From NCBI GenBank assembly GCA_028023455.1, contig JAQFVV010012423.1, forward strand, positions 3,829,753-3,893,752: DNA of 64,000 nucleotides, given 5' to 3'. The notes under the pieces were generated by a model, which saw nothing but the letters and a program-made list of their open reading frames with translations, was not told where the DNA came from and searched no databases. Origin of the DNA: Epiperipatus broadwayi. Lineage: Eukaryota; Onychophora; Udeonychophora; Euonychophora; Peripatidae. The position numbers and the translations under genes were made by a program. Shown here piece after piece: positions 47,624-62,080 of the stretch (the first letter of the stretch is position 1; each line of letters opens with the position of its first letter).

Positions 47624-47665
47624 TCCTCACTGAGGAAGGCCACAAGCCAGAAACTAGTCTGGGGA
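47624..47665 (+). ncRNA. Hammerhead ribozyme D, plus copy
   Basis: Same structure as minus copy 2 with all core bases intact. Cleavage is expected after C47659. Confidence 0.75.
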
Positions 47666-50218
47666 TATTGTATGAGTAGGCATTGGATAGGGATTTTATG
47701 CACAAGCCTTCCGGCATCCATTGATTACTCTGTTTAGCACAGGTGGCAATATTGTATGGAGAGTTTTGCTCTGTTTATCAACAATTAATGTGCTAGTATA
47801 GGAAATGTGATCATTTAAAGTTACTATTATTCTTATTTAAAATAATCATGAATAAAAGACAACTATATTTCCTTAAAGAAAGATATATCTCCCTTCACAT
47901 AAAATAACATTTGTTTATTCATGTCAAATTAAATAATTTAATTAATCATATATTAAAAATGAGAAACAAGTGTAAAATCTCTAGAAATAAATTCTCAAAA
48001 CGTGTAAAAGTACTTTATTGGACTTTAAAACAATGACTTAATTGAGAGTTATGTCTAATGAAAATTAATATTCTGCTTGAGTTGAATAATAAACATGTGA
48101 AAAATAGCTTGAAAAATTTTGAAGAAGAAAATGTTTAGCATATATTTAATAATGAATAAAAAAGAGGAAAGATAAAAGATGAATTAATATTTCTCACATT
48201 ATAATACAAGGTGAGATATTGTATTATTATAAGAAAATAATAGTGAAAATGGAAAGATTAAGTGAAAAAGTCTGTTTAATTTTTAATAGTAGATGACAGT
48301 CACGAAGATGATACACTATAATTCAGAAAGTCAAATGAATTGATTCATATGTACTTAAATTTTACGAGATTAATAAGTAAAAGAAAAGAGGAGAAATAAG
48401 TGAAATAAATTTGTTGATGAATTAATAAAACATATTTTAAAGTTTAGACACACGGAAAAAATAATGTGAAGATGTATTAAGACAATTTGTTAAACTCTTT
48501 CATTAATGTATTTTTCAAGATTATAATTATGCACATGTAACTTTAAATTAGTCAAGAAAGAAAGATGAATCTAATTCAAAACTTTTTTCCAGTTAGTGTT
48601 GTGCTTGTGTGTCAAATGTTTTGTTTAAATATACAGGTGCTCTAGCAGAAAGAAAATATGAGAAGCACCTAAACTCACAAGGGATGGTGAACATCTATTG
48701 GGTTACTATGGTAGTATTAAACTAGAAAATTGAAATGGGTTTAAAAAAATGAAGAATATACTTAACAATATAAAGAGGGTATACATGTGTGATAGTGTAT
48801 GATAGTGTGTGTGTGGAGTATATTTTAACTTCATATTATAGCTGGAATATATTTTTAAAAATTGAGTGTGGCAGAATATGTTGTAGAAGTATTTCAAATT
48901 TATTATCATAAAGTATATTTGACAAAGAGGAATGCAAAAATGGTGATAAATAAGAATTTATAGGATTCTATGAAAATAAATATAAAATGTAATGTTATGT
49001 ATGAGAATAAAAAAAGAGTGAATGTTAATGTAAAAAAATAATCATGATCTCATTTGTTGCATACAAAAAATGTCATATTGATGATGATAAACATAGACTA
49101 TTTGTTTTGTAACATCATCTCAAATGTGTATAGAAAAGTATTTAATGGGAAGATTGGATTATATTATGGGTCCAAAAGTAATATAATAATAGATGCTGAA
49201 GATACAGATTCTAAAGACACAGTAGTGAAAGATGAGTTGAGATTTTAGGATAGGATATACAAATATCATCCTATAGGTATCACAAAGATTAATCCCATTC
49301 AAAAGATCTGCAAAGACATGAGTGTAGTATATACTGTAAATGCTTGCTGTATAAGCCAGGGTAAAATTGGGATAAGATCATTAGGAAAATGATTACCTGC
49401 CAAATTATGACATCTCATAAATAGAGGAATCCACCATCCCCCTACTATGATATAGTATTTTTGATAAAATCAGTTTCTTATCTATGATGTTTTCTGGTAA
49501 ATAAGAATATAGTAGGCATTGAAATTTGACTAAATATGTTAATAATTTTATAGTTTTTCTTCCAAAGTTTTGACAGATTAGTTTAAAAGTAGTAGGACTA
49601 TATACAGAACAAATAATTTATATTTGAATAAAATCTGAATAAATTATTATATGAATAATGATATCTGAGATCAAATATAAACATAAAACATAAGTGAGAG
49701 ATAAAGAAGGAATGTATAAAATAAATTACATTATATAAAAAAGAATCCTCAATCTCACTATTCATTTTAAATACATTATAAATATTGTTTTTTTTATTTT
49801 GTTTTCAACATTAACACAGCAGCATAATTTTTTTATAAGATTATGGTGCAAATTTTGAATATTAAGTATAATTTAAATATTGTAATTTATTAAAATATAT
49901 GGTAAATAGGAAAAGATGATTAAGAAGATAACCACCAAATAACTCATGAATTATAAAACTATATAATAATAGTATGGAAGCATACATGATGATAAAAAGC
50001 AACAACTTATTAATTTAAAGAACTAGATAATGAACATGGGGTTAAAAGTTAAAATGTATAGAATATATATATATAATCAAAACTACCCCAAATCCAAAAT
50101 TCAACCAGACCAGCATAAAAATAATATTAAAACACAACCAAAGGTTTCACTGCTACAAGCAGACTTCTCAAGTGTAAAGAACTACCAAAACTACACAGAT
50201 ATATAATATTAAAAATTA

Positions 50219-50345
50219 CCCACAAATCCATTTACTTCCCATCCACCCTTAATATTAAAAGAACTTTTAAACAAGTTAATTGCTTCAGAATAATAAATTT
50301 TCAATAATAAAGATTCTTTAATTCTTCTTTTGATTTCTTCTTTGA
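50219..50345 (-). pseudogene. PLE C-terminal fragment, minus copy
   Basis: Encodes the end of a GIY-YIG domain (E-I-K-R-R-I-K-E-S, then an A-I-N-L motif and F-N-I-K-G-G-W), homologous to residues 351-384 of the PLE frame at 6673-7833. The frame has an in-frame stop near the S-E-A motif. It ends with G-F-V-G-N-F and stop. Confidence 0.7.
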
Positions 50346-50352
50346 AAGAAAT

Positions 50353-50481
50353 GAAATCAAAAGAACAATTAAAGAATCTTTATTATTGAAAATTTATTAT
50401 TCTGAGGCAATTAACTTGTTTAAGAATTCTTTTAATATTAAGGGTGGATGGGCAGTGAATGGATTTGTAGATAATTTTTAA
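50353..50481 (+). pseudogene. PLE C-terminal fragment, plus copy
   Basis: A 42-codon open end of the same protein: E-I-K-R-T-I-K-E-S, S-E-A-I-N-L, F-N-I-K-G-G-W, stop at 50479. The catalytic-Glu helix and the conserved Asn are visible. Everything upstream is missing. Confidence 0.75.
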
Positions 50482-50648
50482 TATTATATATCTGTGTAGT
50501 TTTTGTAATTCTTTACACTTGAAAAGTCTGCTTGTAGCAGTGAAACCTTTGGTTGTGTTTTAATATTATTTTTATGCTGGTCTGGTTGAATTTTGGATTT
50601 GGGGTAGTTTTGATTATATATTGACTAGTTTAGCTTTATGCTTGTAAT

Positions 50649-50730
<82 letters not shown>

Positions 50731-52039
50731 GTGATGAAAGTAAAGAATCTTTATTATTGAAAATAAGCAGTTAAATGATTATTTTGTTAATGAATTTGTT
50801 GTTCATTATTATTGTTATAAATAAATGAATATTTTAATTTTGCATTAATATTTTCATTGCATTTGCGAGTTATTTCCATCACAAGGTCATATCAAGAAAG
50901 CACATTATCCACATAGAATTATATATAGCATATATTGATTGCATGTTTTATCAGAAAAGTTATAGTTAATAATTTATCATTGACTCATTAATTGTCCATT
51001 GCTTTTAAATTATAACCATATTAAAAGAAGTTTGTGGTACTTCATGTTTTTATTAGATATAAAAGGATCTTGAAGATTTATTTGAAAAGTACTCTAAAGT
51101 ATTATAAAATGGAGAACACATAATAGAAATTAATAGTATGTTTTGAGAATTACTTTCTGATTTGTAATCTAATTTTAAAATGTATTTTGTATCATAAATT
51201 TAGAAGTATTATATTATTTAAAAGTACAAATTACTGACAAAATATCTTTTAAGATTTGTAATTCTGAAAGATCAAATTACAATGGGTGAATGTTGAGTAA
51301 TTAAAAAAATGTATTTAAGAGAGTTAGACTGTGTAGATAATAAATAATTGTATAATAAAGCTTTTGATTGTAATAAAAATGATGATTCTATAATGATTGT
51401 TATTAGTATAAATATGAGAATAAATATTAGGAAAATAAATTAAATTATTTATATTAATTTTCATGTCATTATTATAGTTCAATTAATTTTCAAATAGGAG
51501 GTTAATCAAGACTTGTAATAATAAGTGTGATTTTATTTAAATGGTTATATCCCAATAAAATCCCTCTTGTGGTTCAATTATTTAATTATCAATCTAATTA
51601 TTATATTATATATTAGAATAATTATGGTCCCTGAGATAGGCATAAATAGCATTAATTCTTTTAATTTAATGTAATTTTTGTTTTAACATTATTATTTTGA
51701 GATTTGTAAATTATACAGAGTAGTTAAAGCATTATTTAAATGAAATATTATGTTAGCCACTGTTTGTTGTGGGGATTTTCATAACGATTATAATATGATG
51801 ATAGTAGGAGAATTTTCACAATAGCAATGCCATTGTAGAGTGTATTTTATATACTTCTCAGTGTTAAAACCTCTATGTTGTAATCATTCCTAAAGTATAT
51901 TTTGATGTATCACAAGTTTCTGGTCCCATAGAGAGTCTTATACTTTATTGTTTTTAATATTGATTGTTTCTTATTGGGCTACTATCATAGAGAGTAAAAA
52001 ATTAGGGTAGAGGTGATGAAAAACTGGAAGGGAAGTGTA

Positions 52040-52041
<2 letters not shown>

Positions 52042-52106
<65 letters not shown>
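52042..52106. repeat. (TA)32 microsatellite
   Basis: Lies exactly at the inner end of the left arm. The right arm also ends near a short TA run (58060-58070). Confidence 0.9.
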
Positions 52107-52108
<2 letters not shown>

Positions 52109-55100
52109 CAGATAGTTACAAAACATGTAGCTGAAAATCTTTAATATAAAATTATAATTAAGAATCTTTACGAAAACTATATGTTTAATACTGATGTAAA
52201 CACTGTCAAAAAAAATTCTGAAATGGATTTTATAAATTCACATTTTCAAATAATTCTTTACTTTAGTTTTATAAGAAAGATTCCCATTTATGTATTTTAT
52301 ATCTCTGTTTATTTTGCATATATATACAACATAAAAAAATTTAAATGTTTTAAAAATAACGTATCTGACAGGATTTCACTGATAAGTGAGGCAGATGTCA
52401 GTGCTACATTAGAAAGCTGCCAACACAAGGATTGAAAAAAAAAAAACATTTTGCAAAAAAAAATATTTATTTCAATATATACATCCAATTCAGTTTCTTG
52501 ACTATTAAATAGAAAAAAACATAATGAGATATTAGAGCAAACTATAAAATGATATATGTTGGGATTAACAAGACAGAGTTAAAAAAACATATAAAAATGA
52601 GAATTAATAAATATCAGTAGCATTAAAGAGTGTGACCCAAATAAATTGGGCTGAATATGTCAGAAAGAAATTAACAATCAATAAACCATTAAAACCATAA
52701 ATTGTATATAAGGTATTATAGAATATATAGAAAAAAAATGGCATGTGAAATGAATAGTTGGAGTAAGGTATTTTGCTGCAGTTATATGAAAGAAAACATT
52801 TTAGATTAAAAGAAAAAAAAGTGTCTTGCAGTAGATTGACAGAAATTGAAATCAAGGCAGATAGATGTATTATACAAATATAAGAACTGTGTTTGGTTTA
52901 AAATTATATTATTACTTTTTATATATGTAGTTCTGTAAATAAATGCTGAAAATATTTGTGATAATACAAAAAAAATTGACCTACCTCACATGCATTTGTT
53001 TAATGTATAAATCTCCACCTACATTCCATCAGCAAGAGTTTTAAAAATACAAGTAAATCACTTGTGTTTTGAGTGCATTTACATTTAAGCCAATCCTTGT
53101 GTAACTTACTTATATCAGGACTTGAACTTATTATGTGCTTAATATTGATATAATCTCGGGTAATTAAACTTGATATTTCATTCATTCCCTGTGAATAATG
53201 AATGAAATTTATACAATTCAATTGCCAATTACAATATCAAGCACACATTAGGATCAAGCCTTGAGATAAGCATTGTCACCAAGAGTTGACTTATATATGA
53301 ATATGCCCTAAATTGACGTGATCCACTTATCTTTTTAAAATTTTTGATGACAGTGTGCAGAGATTTATCCATTAATGAACAGTGCATGACAGAAAAGTTA
53401 ATTTCCTTCTGTATCATATTTGATTTTCATATAATGAAATTTGTTAAAAGTTATATATTTACATTAAATTAAAAAAAAAAAAACTAGTTAAATATAAGTA
53501 ATTAAAATGTTTATATTTTTAACTGATATTTAATTAAGAAAAAAATTATTTTTTTTGTTGTCATTATTGTTTTTTTTTTCCTACTGAAAAATATAATCAG
53601 AAGTAAATCGATAGCAATTTTCTTGAGTAAGTTAAATAATATTAATATTATAATTTATATTTCGAGTTTTAATTATTAGAAATTCTTTTGAAAAAAATAC
53701 ACACATTAATAGTAATGTTGCTGTCTACATTATACGTGAGATGTTTTTTTTTTTTTTTCAAAATCCATTAATTTAAATTATTATAGCTTGCATAATTAAT
53801 TTTAGTAATACACAGCTCATACAGAACTCATATGATATTGTTTTTAAAAATTTATAAAATTATCTTTGAAAAGTTAACTCAAGTGCTACTATAATAAAAA
53901 TGTCAATAGACACATGTAGTGCTTAGATAGGTTAATGAATATGTTTTATATCTATATAAGAGTATTTATTTGTGATTCTATATTTTTAAAACAAGATTAA
54001 GAGCAAATGACATTTTGCCAATTATTCATTTCATTTAATTAAACTTATTATAGGCAAATATATTTAATAGAATATTTTTAATGCACTATGTTACAAACAG
54101 CTCCAAAATCATTTGATGATTGCAATGTTAAATTTCAAATCCTCATTGATTAAGGCAAAAGCAAAAAACTATTCCAAGAACTGGGATTAACTTCCATTAT
54201 CATATGGAACAAACACATTTTTTAGGTTTATACTTGATGAAAATAGAATAGAACAATGAAAAATATGAACTACTACAAAAATAGTGCTAATTATAATATT
54301 ATTTCTTTTATGAAAACTGTTAATCTAAAAATGAATATTTTTTAAATATTGATATTTAGCAAAAATAGTATACTAAAATTAAATATTACTATTCTGATAC
54401 TAAGGAAGCAGGTGATATGCATATAGGTCTGGGTTCATGAGTACACTTTCAATGCTTGTGTACCATAATCATACATATATATTAAACAAATCTATTATAG
54501 CTCCATATCATAAGTATTGCTAACATGAAAATGGATGATTACATAAATAACAATAGTGTTTAAAAAGTCCTTATAAAATAAGCATGGAAGTTCAGCTTCT
54601 CTGTAAATTGGCTTTATCTTCACTAGAATATGTTTTATTAGCAATTGTTATAGAAAAAATGACATTATTTTTTTATTTATCCATACTTTTTTATAATATC
54701 TTGTCTCAGATTTTTAGAATAGAGAAATAAACTAGTCACCACTGAATGAAGATTATTTGAAAGATATTAAGTGAACTGAATTTGCTAACCATGTGCATTT
54801 ATGAAAATATATTGAATATATTAAATTATTTTATAACTAATATTGCATGAATAATTTAATTTCATTGAGAAAGCAATATAGCAAAGCAGAAGGAAAGGCA
54901 TAATTGTAAGCTTTTGCATAAAAATGTTCATTGCATTACTAAACATTTTTTTCCGACTTATTGTTAATGTATTGAAATGGATCTATAACTTTATTTATTT
55001 TTTAAAATATATATATATATATTTAAAAATATTATAATCAATGATATCATCATGACATACGATAAGATTGCTGTAATTGTGTAAGATTGTATTGATATTG

Positions 55101-58062
55101 TAAAAAATCAGGATATTTCAATCACTCAATTATTCATTTAAAGTTTAAAATGTAAATGTTTTACTTTGTCTTTTTATTATTAATTAAGTTATATTGAATA
55201 TTTGGTACAAAAAGTGATCACTTATTAAAGGGAAAGTTGACAATGTTGTATTCATTTATATTTTTTAATAATTCACAATCTATTTTTGTGTTATTTTACG
55301 ATCTATTTTATCTTTATCTTCTTGTTGTTTTTTCTTCAGTTATCCATATATGAAGATTCTTTGTTTCATCACACAAATTATTTCTATATGTATCCAAAAA
55401 ATTTTAATCGATTCAACTTTTTAACTAATAACTCACCATACCCAAATACAATTAGTGCTTTTTAACTGTGACCTATTTTTATTTGAGACCTTAACTTCTA
55501 TTATTCATTAAATTAAATACAGTGTTGTATTGTGGTTTCTTCATTTTAGTACATTTGTTTTATAAATGTTCTCTCACAATTTAATAGCTGTTCAATTTTT
55601 ATATACCAACTTTGTATCAGTTTTCTTATTTTTCCAAATTTTTGCTTACTTTAATATTACATTGAAGTTTAATTATGGCTAGAACCTGTTACTAACATTA
55701 AACTTAACTTTCATTTTAATCTACAGCTTTTTTTTTGTTTTTCATCTTTCTATGACCTACTATTTATAATACATTTTTATTTTAATCTTCTGTTTACATT
55801 TATTTTATTATTTAACTTGTTAGTATAATTATTATTTTATTTAACAATTGGTATCATTAACTTACCCATTTCTTTTAGTATTGGCAGCTCAATTATTTTC
55901 TGGATTTAATATTCTTTATATTTTTTCAATATTTTAATTTTGTTGCTACTAATATCTTAAATTACTAGAAATCAATATGTAATGCGAGTATAATTTATTG
56001 CTATTATCTAGAAGTTACATATACAAATCATTCTCCTTTGATATTTTTAAAGTCAATTTCTGAATAAAACCTTAGCAACTCTTGAGTTCTATATATTTTA
56101 ATCTAACACATAACTTTCTATGATTTTGGCCGACAAACTGTATCTTACAATTACATTATAATTCTGTAGTAACAATACAAAACTACTTAGTCAGTTTCTT
56201 ATTTTATTTAGCTTTGTAGCTTATTTTAATTTTTTCATTATCATGTATTTTTATTGATAGAATAGCAGAATAATAATATCTCCGATAATTATTGCAAAAT
56301 AACGATATTTTTATTTTATCAGATGCACCTTAAAAATGCTTATTTGACAGCCAATCAGGTGTAATAATGTCTGCACAAAGGAACTCTCAACTCAAAACAC
56401 AAGGGACATCTCTCAAAGGTTCCAACCTCTCACGTTATTATTATATCATCAGCTTACGCTTAATAAATTAATATATTTATTTTTTATCATTTACTTTTAG
56501 TCGTATTATATATTAATATATTACGCACTAAAACATTATTTTGTAAAATAACTATATTAAATATAAACTCTGCATGGCATTTCAATTTATTTTTATTTTC
56601 TTTGTTTTTATTTCCATTCACAAAATATTTCCTACGAAACTATTGTAAGAAAGTTTGGGCAATATGGAATCACTTTTGCAAACGTTAATCCTTTTAGTCG
56701 ATCTATTTTGATAATCCTATTAAAATAGTTATTTTTAACTCTTTAAAATGTGAAATATATATATATTATCAAAAGTATCAATAGTTAGAGTTTTGTAATT
56801 TTCAATAGTTAAAAATAATTATTTTAATAGGATTAAAATTATGAAACATGCTTTGTTCTGAAATAATACCACAGATAGTAGTAAATTTATCGTTTTTTTT
56901 TTTTTTAAAGGTAAAATAATCACTACATATTTTATTTGAATCTAAATGCATTACATATCATCCATAAACATATATATATATATGTTAAAGCAAAAAAAAA
57001 AAAAAAAACATAATTAATTCTACAATTTTAAAATAGCAATAAATGAAAAATGTAACCAGATGAGGCATGACTGTCACTCTGAATAGCATGTTTTATAATA
57101 ATAAAAATGTTTTGATTTAAATGTACGGAGAGAAAATAATAGGATCAATTATAAAATATTTATAAAACTGTCAATGAGAGAATTTGTCAACCTAGATAAA
57201 AGATTCTTATTGGGCAAAAATTGGCTGGATTTACAACATATTTATATGCTAATAAATTGTTGAATGTAGAATATATATAAAAAAAGCTATTTTAAATATT
57301 TCGTGTTATACAAGTTTACATAACTTGGAGAAAAAAAAATGAAAGCATGGATTTTATTATCATGCATAAATAATGACTTAACATTAAATGTAATACCAAA
57401 TACTGGTAGGTTAATTATTAATGAAAAGGATGTACTTAATAAAATCAGAAAATTTAAGGTTATACATAAAGTATTGTAGTGGTAAGTGTCAAGTTATATT
57501 AAAGAGTTGGAAATATTTGCATTTAAAGAGAAATTTCATTGACATGAACTTTTGTAAGATAAATGAGACTTTCATTTTATTAAATTCCAACTGTAAAATG
57601 CAGCTCAGAATGGCAGTCATACTGAAATCTGGTTATACATTTTATTTATTTATTTATATTTTTATATAATGGAATTTTCAATAAAATTTTAAAAATTGTA
57701 GAATTAATATGAAAAGATATACTAAATCCGAGTTTAAATATATTTATTGAATTATAACCACCAAGTATAGCCGCCTTTGCGTTATATAAAAATGAGCAAA
57801 AAAGCTTCCTTGAAAGTATACTTACTAATAATAATTCAATAAACGTATTTAAATTATAATTCAGTAATTATTTTTATATTACTATAATAATTATTGGCAG
57901 AGTATACTTGGGTCATATTATGAATTAGTTTTTTGTTTAAATTTTCAATGTTTTGATGAAATGACATTCATTGTTGTCAAGATGAACACTTTAATGAACA
58001 ACTGTTGGGTCTCATATAATAACAAGATTATGATTGAATGAAAATTAAAAAAACGTTTATAT
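52107..58062. other. Spacer of the long inverted duplication
   Basis: About 6 kb of AT-rich sequence. The open frames of 62-84 codons at 52181, 52604, 53000, 53229 and 57421 show no domain I recognise and lie in no conserved context, so I call none a gene. A 28-bp inverted repeat (56713-56740 and 56807-56834) could form a hairpin. Confidence 0.5.
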
Positions 58063-60664
58063 ATATAATATAACCTTCTTCTGGTTCTTCATCACCTCGA
58101 TCCTACCTTCTTTACTCTCTATGGTACTAACTCAATAATAAACAATCAAGTATATCAACAATAAAGTATAAGCCTCTCTATAGGGCTTGAAACTTATGAT
58201 ACAGCAAAACATAAGATAGACTTTAGGGATGATTACATCATAGAGGATTTAGCATTGAGAAGTATATAAAATACACACCACAATGGCATTGCTGTTGTAA
58301 AAATTCTCCTACTACCATCATATTATAATCATTAGGAAAATCCTCACAACAAACAATGACTAACATAATATTTCATTTAAATAATGCTATTCCTCCTATA
58401 ATTTAATAATCTCAAAATAATAACATTAAAACAAAAATTACATTAAGTTAAAAAAATTCATGCAATCCTATCTCTATCTCAGGGATCATAATTATTCTGT
58501 TCTAAAATATAATATAATAAATATATTGATAATTAAATAATTGAATCACAAGAGGGATTTTACTGGGATCCAACCATTTAAATAAAATCACACTTCCAAT
58601 TACAAACCTTGATTAACCTATTTGAAAATTAATCTAACTATAATAATATGACTTAGAAATTATTGATCACTATCTACTCATTACCTTTACTTAAATAATT
58701 TAATTTACTTTCCTCAGATTTTTTGTCATACTTATAATAATAACAATCACTATATAATATTCATTTTTATTATAATCGAAAGCTTTATTACACAGCTATT
58801 ATCTACAAAATCTAACTCAATTAAATTCACTTCTTAATTATTTACCATTCACCCTTTGTAATTCAAACCTTCAGAATTATGTACCCTAAAATATATCTGG
58901 TCAGTAACTCATACATTGAAATAATATAATTCTTCTAAATTTATGATATAAAATACATTTCAAAATTAGATTACAAAATCAGAAAGTGATTCTTAAAACA
59001 TACTATTAATTTTTATTATATGCTTTCCATTTTGTAATACTTAATCCTACTTTTCAAATAAATCTTTAAGATTCTTTTATATATAATAATATATGAAGTA
59101 TTACAAACTCCCTTTAATATAGTTATAATTTAAAAGCAATTGATAATTAATGTATAATCAATATATGCTATATATAATACTATGTTAATAATGCACTTTA
59201 TTGATATGACCTTGTGGTGGAAATGAGATCTCAAATGCAATGAAATTACTAATACAAAATTTAAATTAAAATATTCATTTATTTACAACAATCATAATGA
59301 ACAACAAACAGATATACACCTTATGTTAAATAATTCTTTAACAAAATAATTATTTAACTGTTTATAACTTTACAATTAAATTACTTACATTCATCATAGA
59401 TATACATAACAATTATTCTATACATTCTAACATTAGTCATAGTTCTTTAAATTAATATGTTCATTCTTATTATTATCATGTATGCTTTCATACTATTATT
59501 ATACAGTTTTACAATTCATGAGTTATTTTATGGTTAGCTTCTTGGTCATTATTCCCTATTTATCTTATATTTTGTAATTCCAGATATATTAATAAAATTA
59601 TAATATTTAAATTATATTTCATACTCAAAATTTGTATAAAAATATTGCACTATAATCTTATCAACAAAAATTATTGCTGTTGTGGTAATGTTACAAAAAG
59701 AAATAATAAAAACAAAAATGAATAGTGAAATTAAGGATTATTTTTCATATAATGTAATTTATTTTATACATTTATTCTCTCTCTCACTTATATTTTCTGT
59801 TTGTCTTTGATTTCAGATATCATTATTTATATAATAATTTAATCAGATTGTATTCAAATATAAAGTATTTGATCTGTATATGGTCTTACTACTTATAAGC
59901 TAATCTATCAAAACTTAGGAAGAAAAACTATAAAATTCTTAAAATATTTACTCAACTTTCAATACTTACTATATTCTTGTTTACCTGAAAACTTCATAGA
60001 TAAAATACTGATTTTATCAAAAATACTATATCATAATAGAGAGATGGAGGTTTCCTTTATTTGTGAGGTGTCATATTTTCATAGGTAATCATTTTCTTAA
60101 TAACCTTACCCCAATTGTACCCTGGTTTATACAGCAAGTACTTATGGTATATACTATATTCATGACTTTGCAGAAAACCCTCTCATGTCTTTCTAATAAA
60201 CTATGTGGGTATCATAAAGATTAATCCTATTAAACTATTCAATCAGTTCTTCATGATGATATTTTTATATCCTATCCTGAAATTTCAACTCATCTTTCAC
60301 TACTATGCCTTCAACATCTATTCTTATACTACCTCTGGAACAATAATATAATCCAATCATCCCATTAAATATTTTTCTATCAACACTTAAGGTCATGTTA
60401 CAAAACAAATAGTCTATCGTTATCATCAACAATATGATACTTTTGTTCTTTTTATATAATAAATGAGATCATGATTATTTTTTTATATTAATATTCACTT
60501 TTTTCTTACTCTCATAAATAACATTAAATTTTATCATATATTTATTGTTATTTTCATAGAATCCTATACATTTTTATTTATCACCACGAGTTTATTCCCT
60601 TTTGTCAATTACACTTTACTATAATAAATTTAAAATACCTCTACAACATATTTTACCACACTCA

Positions 60665-60711
<47 letters not shown>

Positions 60712-60712
60712 G

Positions 60713-60760
<48 letters not shown>

Positions 60761-62080
60761 AGGTAAAATATAAAGTTAATATATTATTCCACACACACTT
60801 TCATGTTTACAACTTATGTATACGCTCTTCCTAGCTTTAAGCTTATTCTAGCATTTATATTTCATATCTAACAAAAAAAAAAATGTTAATAATAAATTTA
60901 AAATTAAAATCCTTTTTTTTTTTTTTCTTGTTTTTTTTTTAAAAAAAAAACCCATTTCAATTCCTAGTTTACATATACTATCATGGTAACCCAATAGATG
61001 TTCACCATTCCTTGCAAGTTTGGGTGCTTCTCATATCTCCTTTCTGCTAATACACATGTATATTTAAAACAAAACATTTGACAAACAAGCACAGCCTTAA
61101 CTGGACAAAAGTTCTGATTTAGATTCATCATTCTGTCCTGACTAGTTTAAAGTTACATGTGCATAATTATAATTTTGAAAAATACATTAATGAAAGAGTT
61201 TAACAAATTTTCTTAATACATCTTCACATTATTTTTCCCACATTACAAAACTTTAAAATATTTTATTAATTAATCAATAAGTTTACTTCAATTTATTTCG
61301 CCATTTTCCTTTTACTTATTGATCTGTAATATTTAAATACATATGAATAAATTCATTTAAGTTCCTGTTCTGTAGTGTGTCATCTTCGTTATGGTCATCC
61401 ATTATTAAAAAGTTAAATAGACTTTTTCGATAATCTTTTCTCTTTTTACTGTTCCTTTCTTATAATAATATAATAAGATTTCACTTTCTATTAAAACATG
61501 AAAAATATTTATTCATCTTTAATCTGTCCTCCATGTTATTCATTATTAAATATATGGTAAACATTTTCTTCTTCAAAATTTTTTAAGCTATTTATCTCAC
61601 ATCAACAGTTCAATTCAAATAGAATATTAATTTTCATTAGACTTATCACTCTCAACTAATTCATTATTTTTAATGTCCAATAAAATACTTTTACAAGTTT
61701 TAAAAAATTATTTCTAAGGATTTTAGACTTGTTTCTCATTTTTTTAATATATGACTAATACAAATATTTAATTTGGCAAAAATAAACGAATGTTTTTTTT
61801 ACGTGAATGCAGGTATATCTTTATTTGAAGAAATGTAATTGTCTTTTCTTTCTCATGATTATTTCAGATATTTTAATTATAAGTAGATGATCAGGACTGC
61901 AATTATGTCTCAATAAAGAAACTAGTTTACATTCCATGACATTAACAATTAATACAATATTTTTTTATATCCTTAGACAGCTTTTTAAATATTATTTTTG
62001 ACATTTAAAACTTTAAATATTTTTAAAAGTTTTATAATTTTTAGCAAGATATGAAACTGAAACAGCTCCCTGCTTTATTT
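58063..62080 (-). repeat. Long inverted duplication, right arm
   Basis: Reverse-complement partner of 46255-52042. It lacks the family D array and the PLE pair and so shows the pre-insertion state. Its own novelty is a pair of TA tracts (60668-60708 and 60717-60758) where the left arm has only a short 'tatacatgtgtgat' word. No gene is seen. Confidence 0.8.
60668..60758. repeat. Double (TA)n tract
   Basis: TA runs at 60668-60708 and 60717-60758 separated by GTGGTATAAA. Present only in the right arm. Confidence 0.9.

Larger units (their letters stand above)
46503..47829. mobile_element. Hammerhead repeat family D, inverted array with 14-bp TSD
   Basis: ACAGAGC starts at 46521 and 46976, a 455-bp period on the minus strand. 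At about 47265 the sequence turns round and continues on the plus strand for about 1.2 monomers to 47815. The flanks TAAAGTTATTATTA (46503-46516) and TAAAGTTACTATTA (47816-47829) form a TSD with one mismatch. The right arm of the long inverted duplication runs across this point (near 61870) without the array. It contains three hammerheads and no ORF. Confidence 0.85.
50067..50728. mobile_element. Second PLE family: inverted pair of 3' ends plus TA tract
   Basis: The minus copy (about 50073-50338) and plus copy (about 50346-50640) mirror each other around a few bases at 50340. Only the last 40 or so codons and the 3' UTR remain on each side, as in a severe 5' truncation. The 3' UTR keeps 'cttga-aagtct' and 'tgaaacc-tggttgtg' words also found after the PLE at 7.9 kb, but the sequence is clearly a different family. 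A short TA run lies to its left and a (TA)39 run (50651-50728) to its right. The right arm of the long duplication lacks it. Confidence 0.8.
46255..52042 (+). repeat. Long inverted duplication, left arm
   Basis: It matches 58063-62080 in reverse complement in collinear order. Examples are 46441-46475 with about 61882-61916, 48596-48720 with about 60955-61090, 49310-49420 with about 60060-60180, and 51640-52035 with about 58085-58500. The arms differ by many substitutions and indels, so the event is old. The left arm is longer because it holds a family D array (46503-47829) and a PLE relic (50067-50728) that the right arm lacks. No coding sequence is recognised. The 64-codon frame at 49054-49248 is not conserved in the other arm as far as I can tell. 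Confidence 0.8.

Noticed and set aside
52181-53417. Several 60-84 codon frames in the spacer of the long inverted duplication
   Set aside because: No motif and no repeated structure. Frames of this size are expected by chance over 6 kb.
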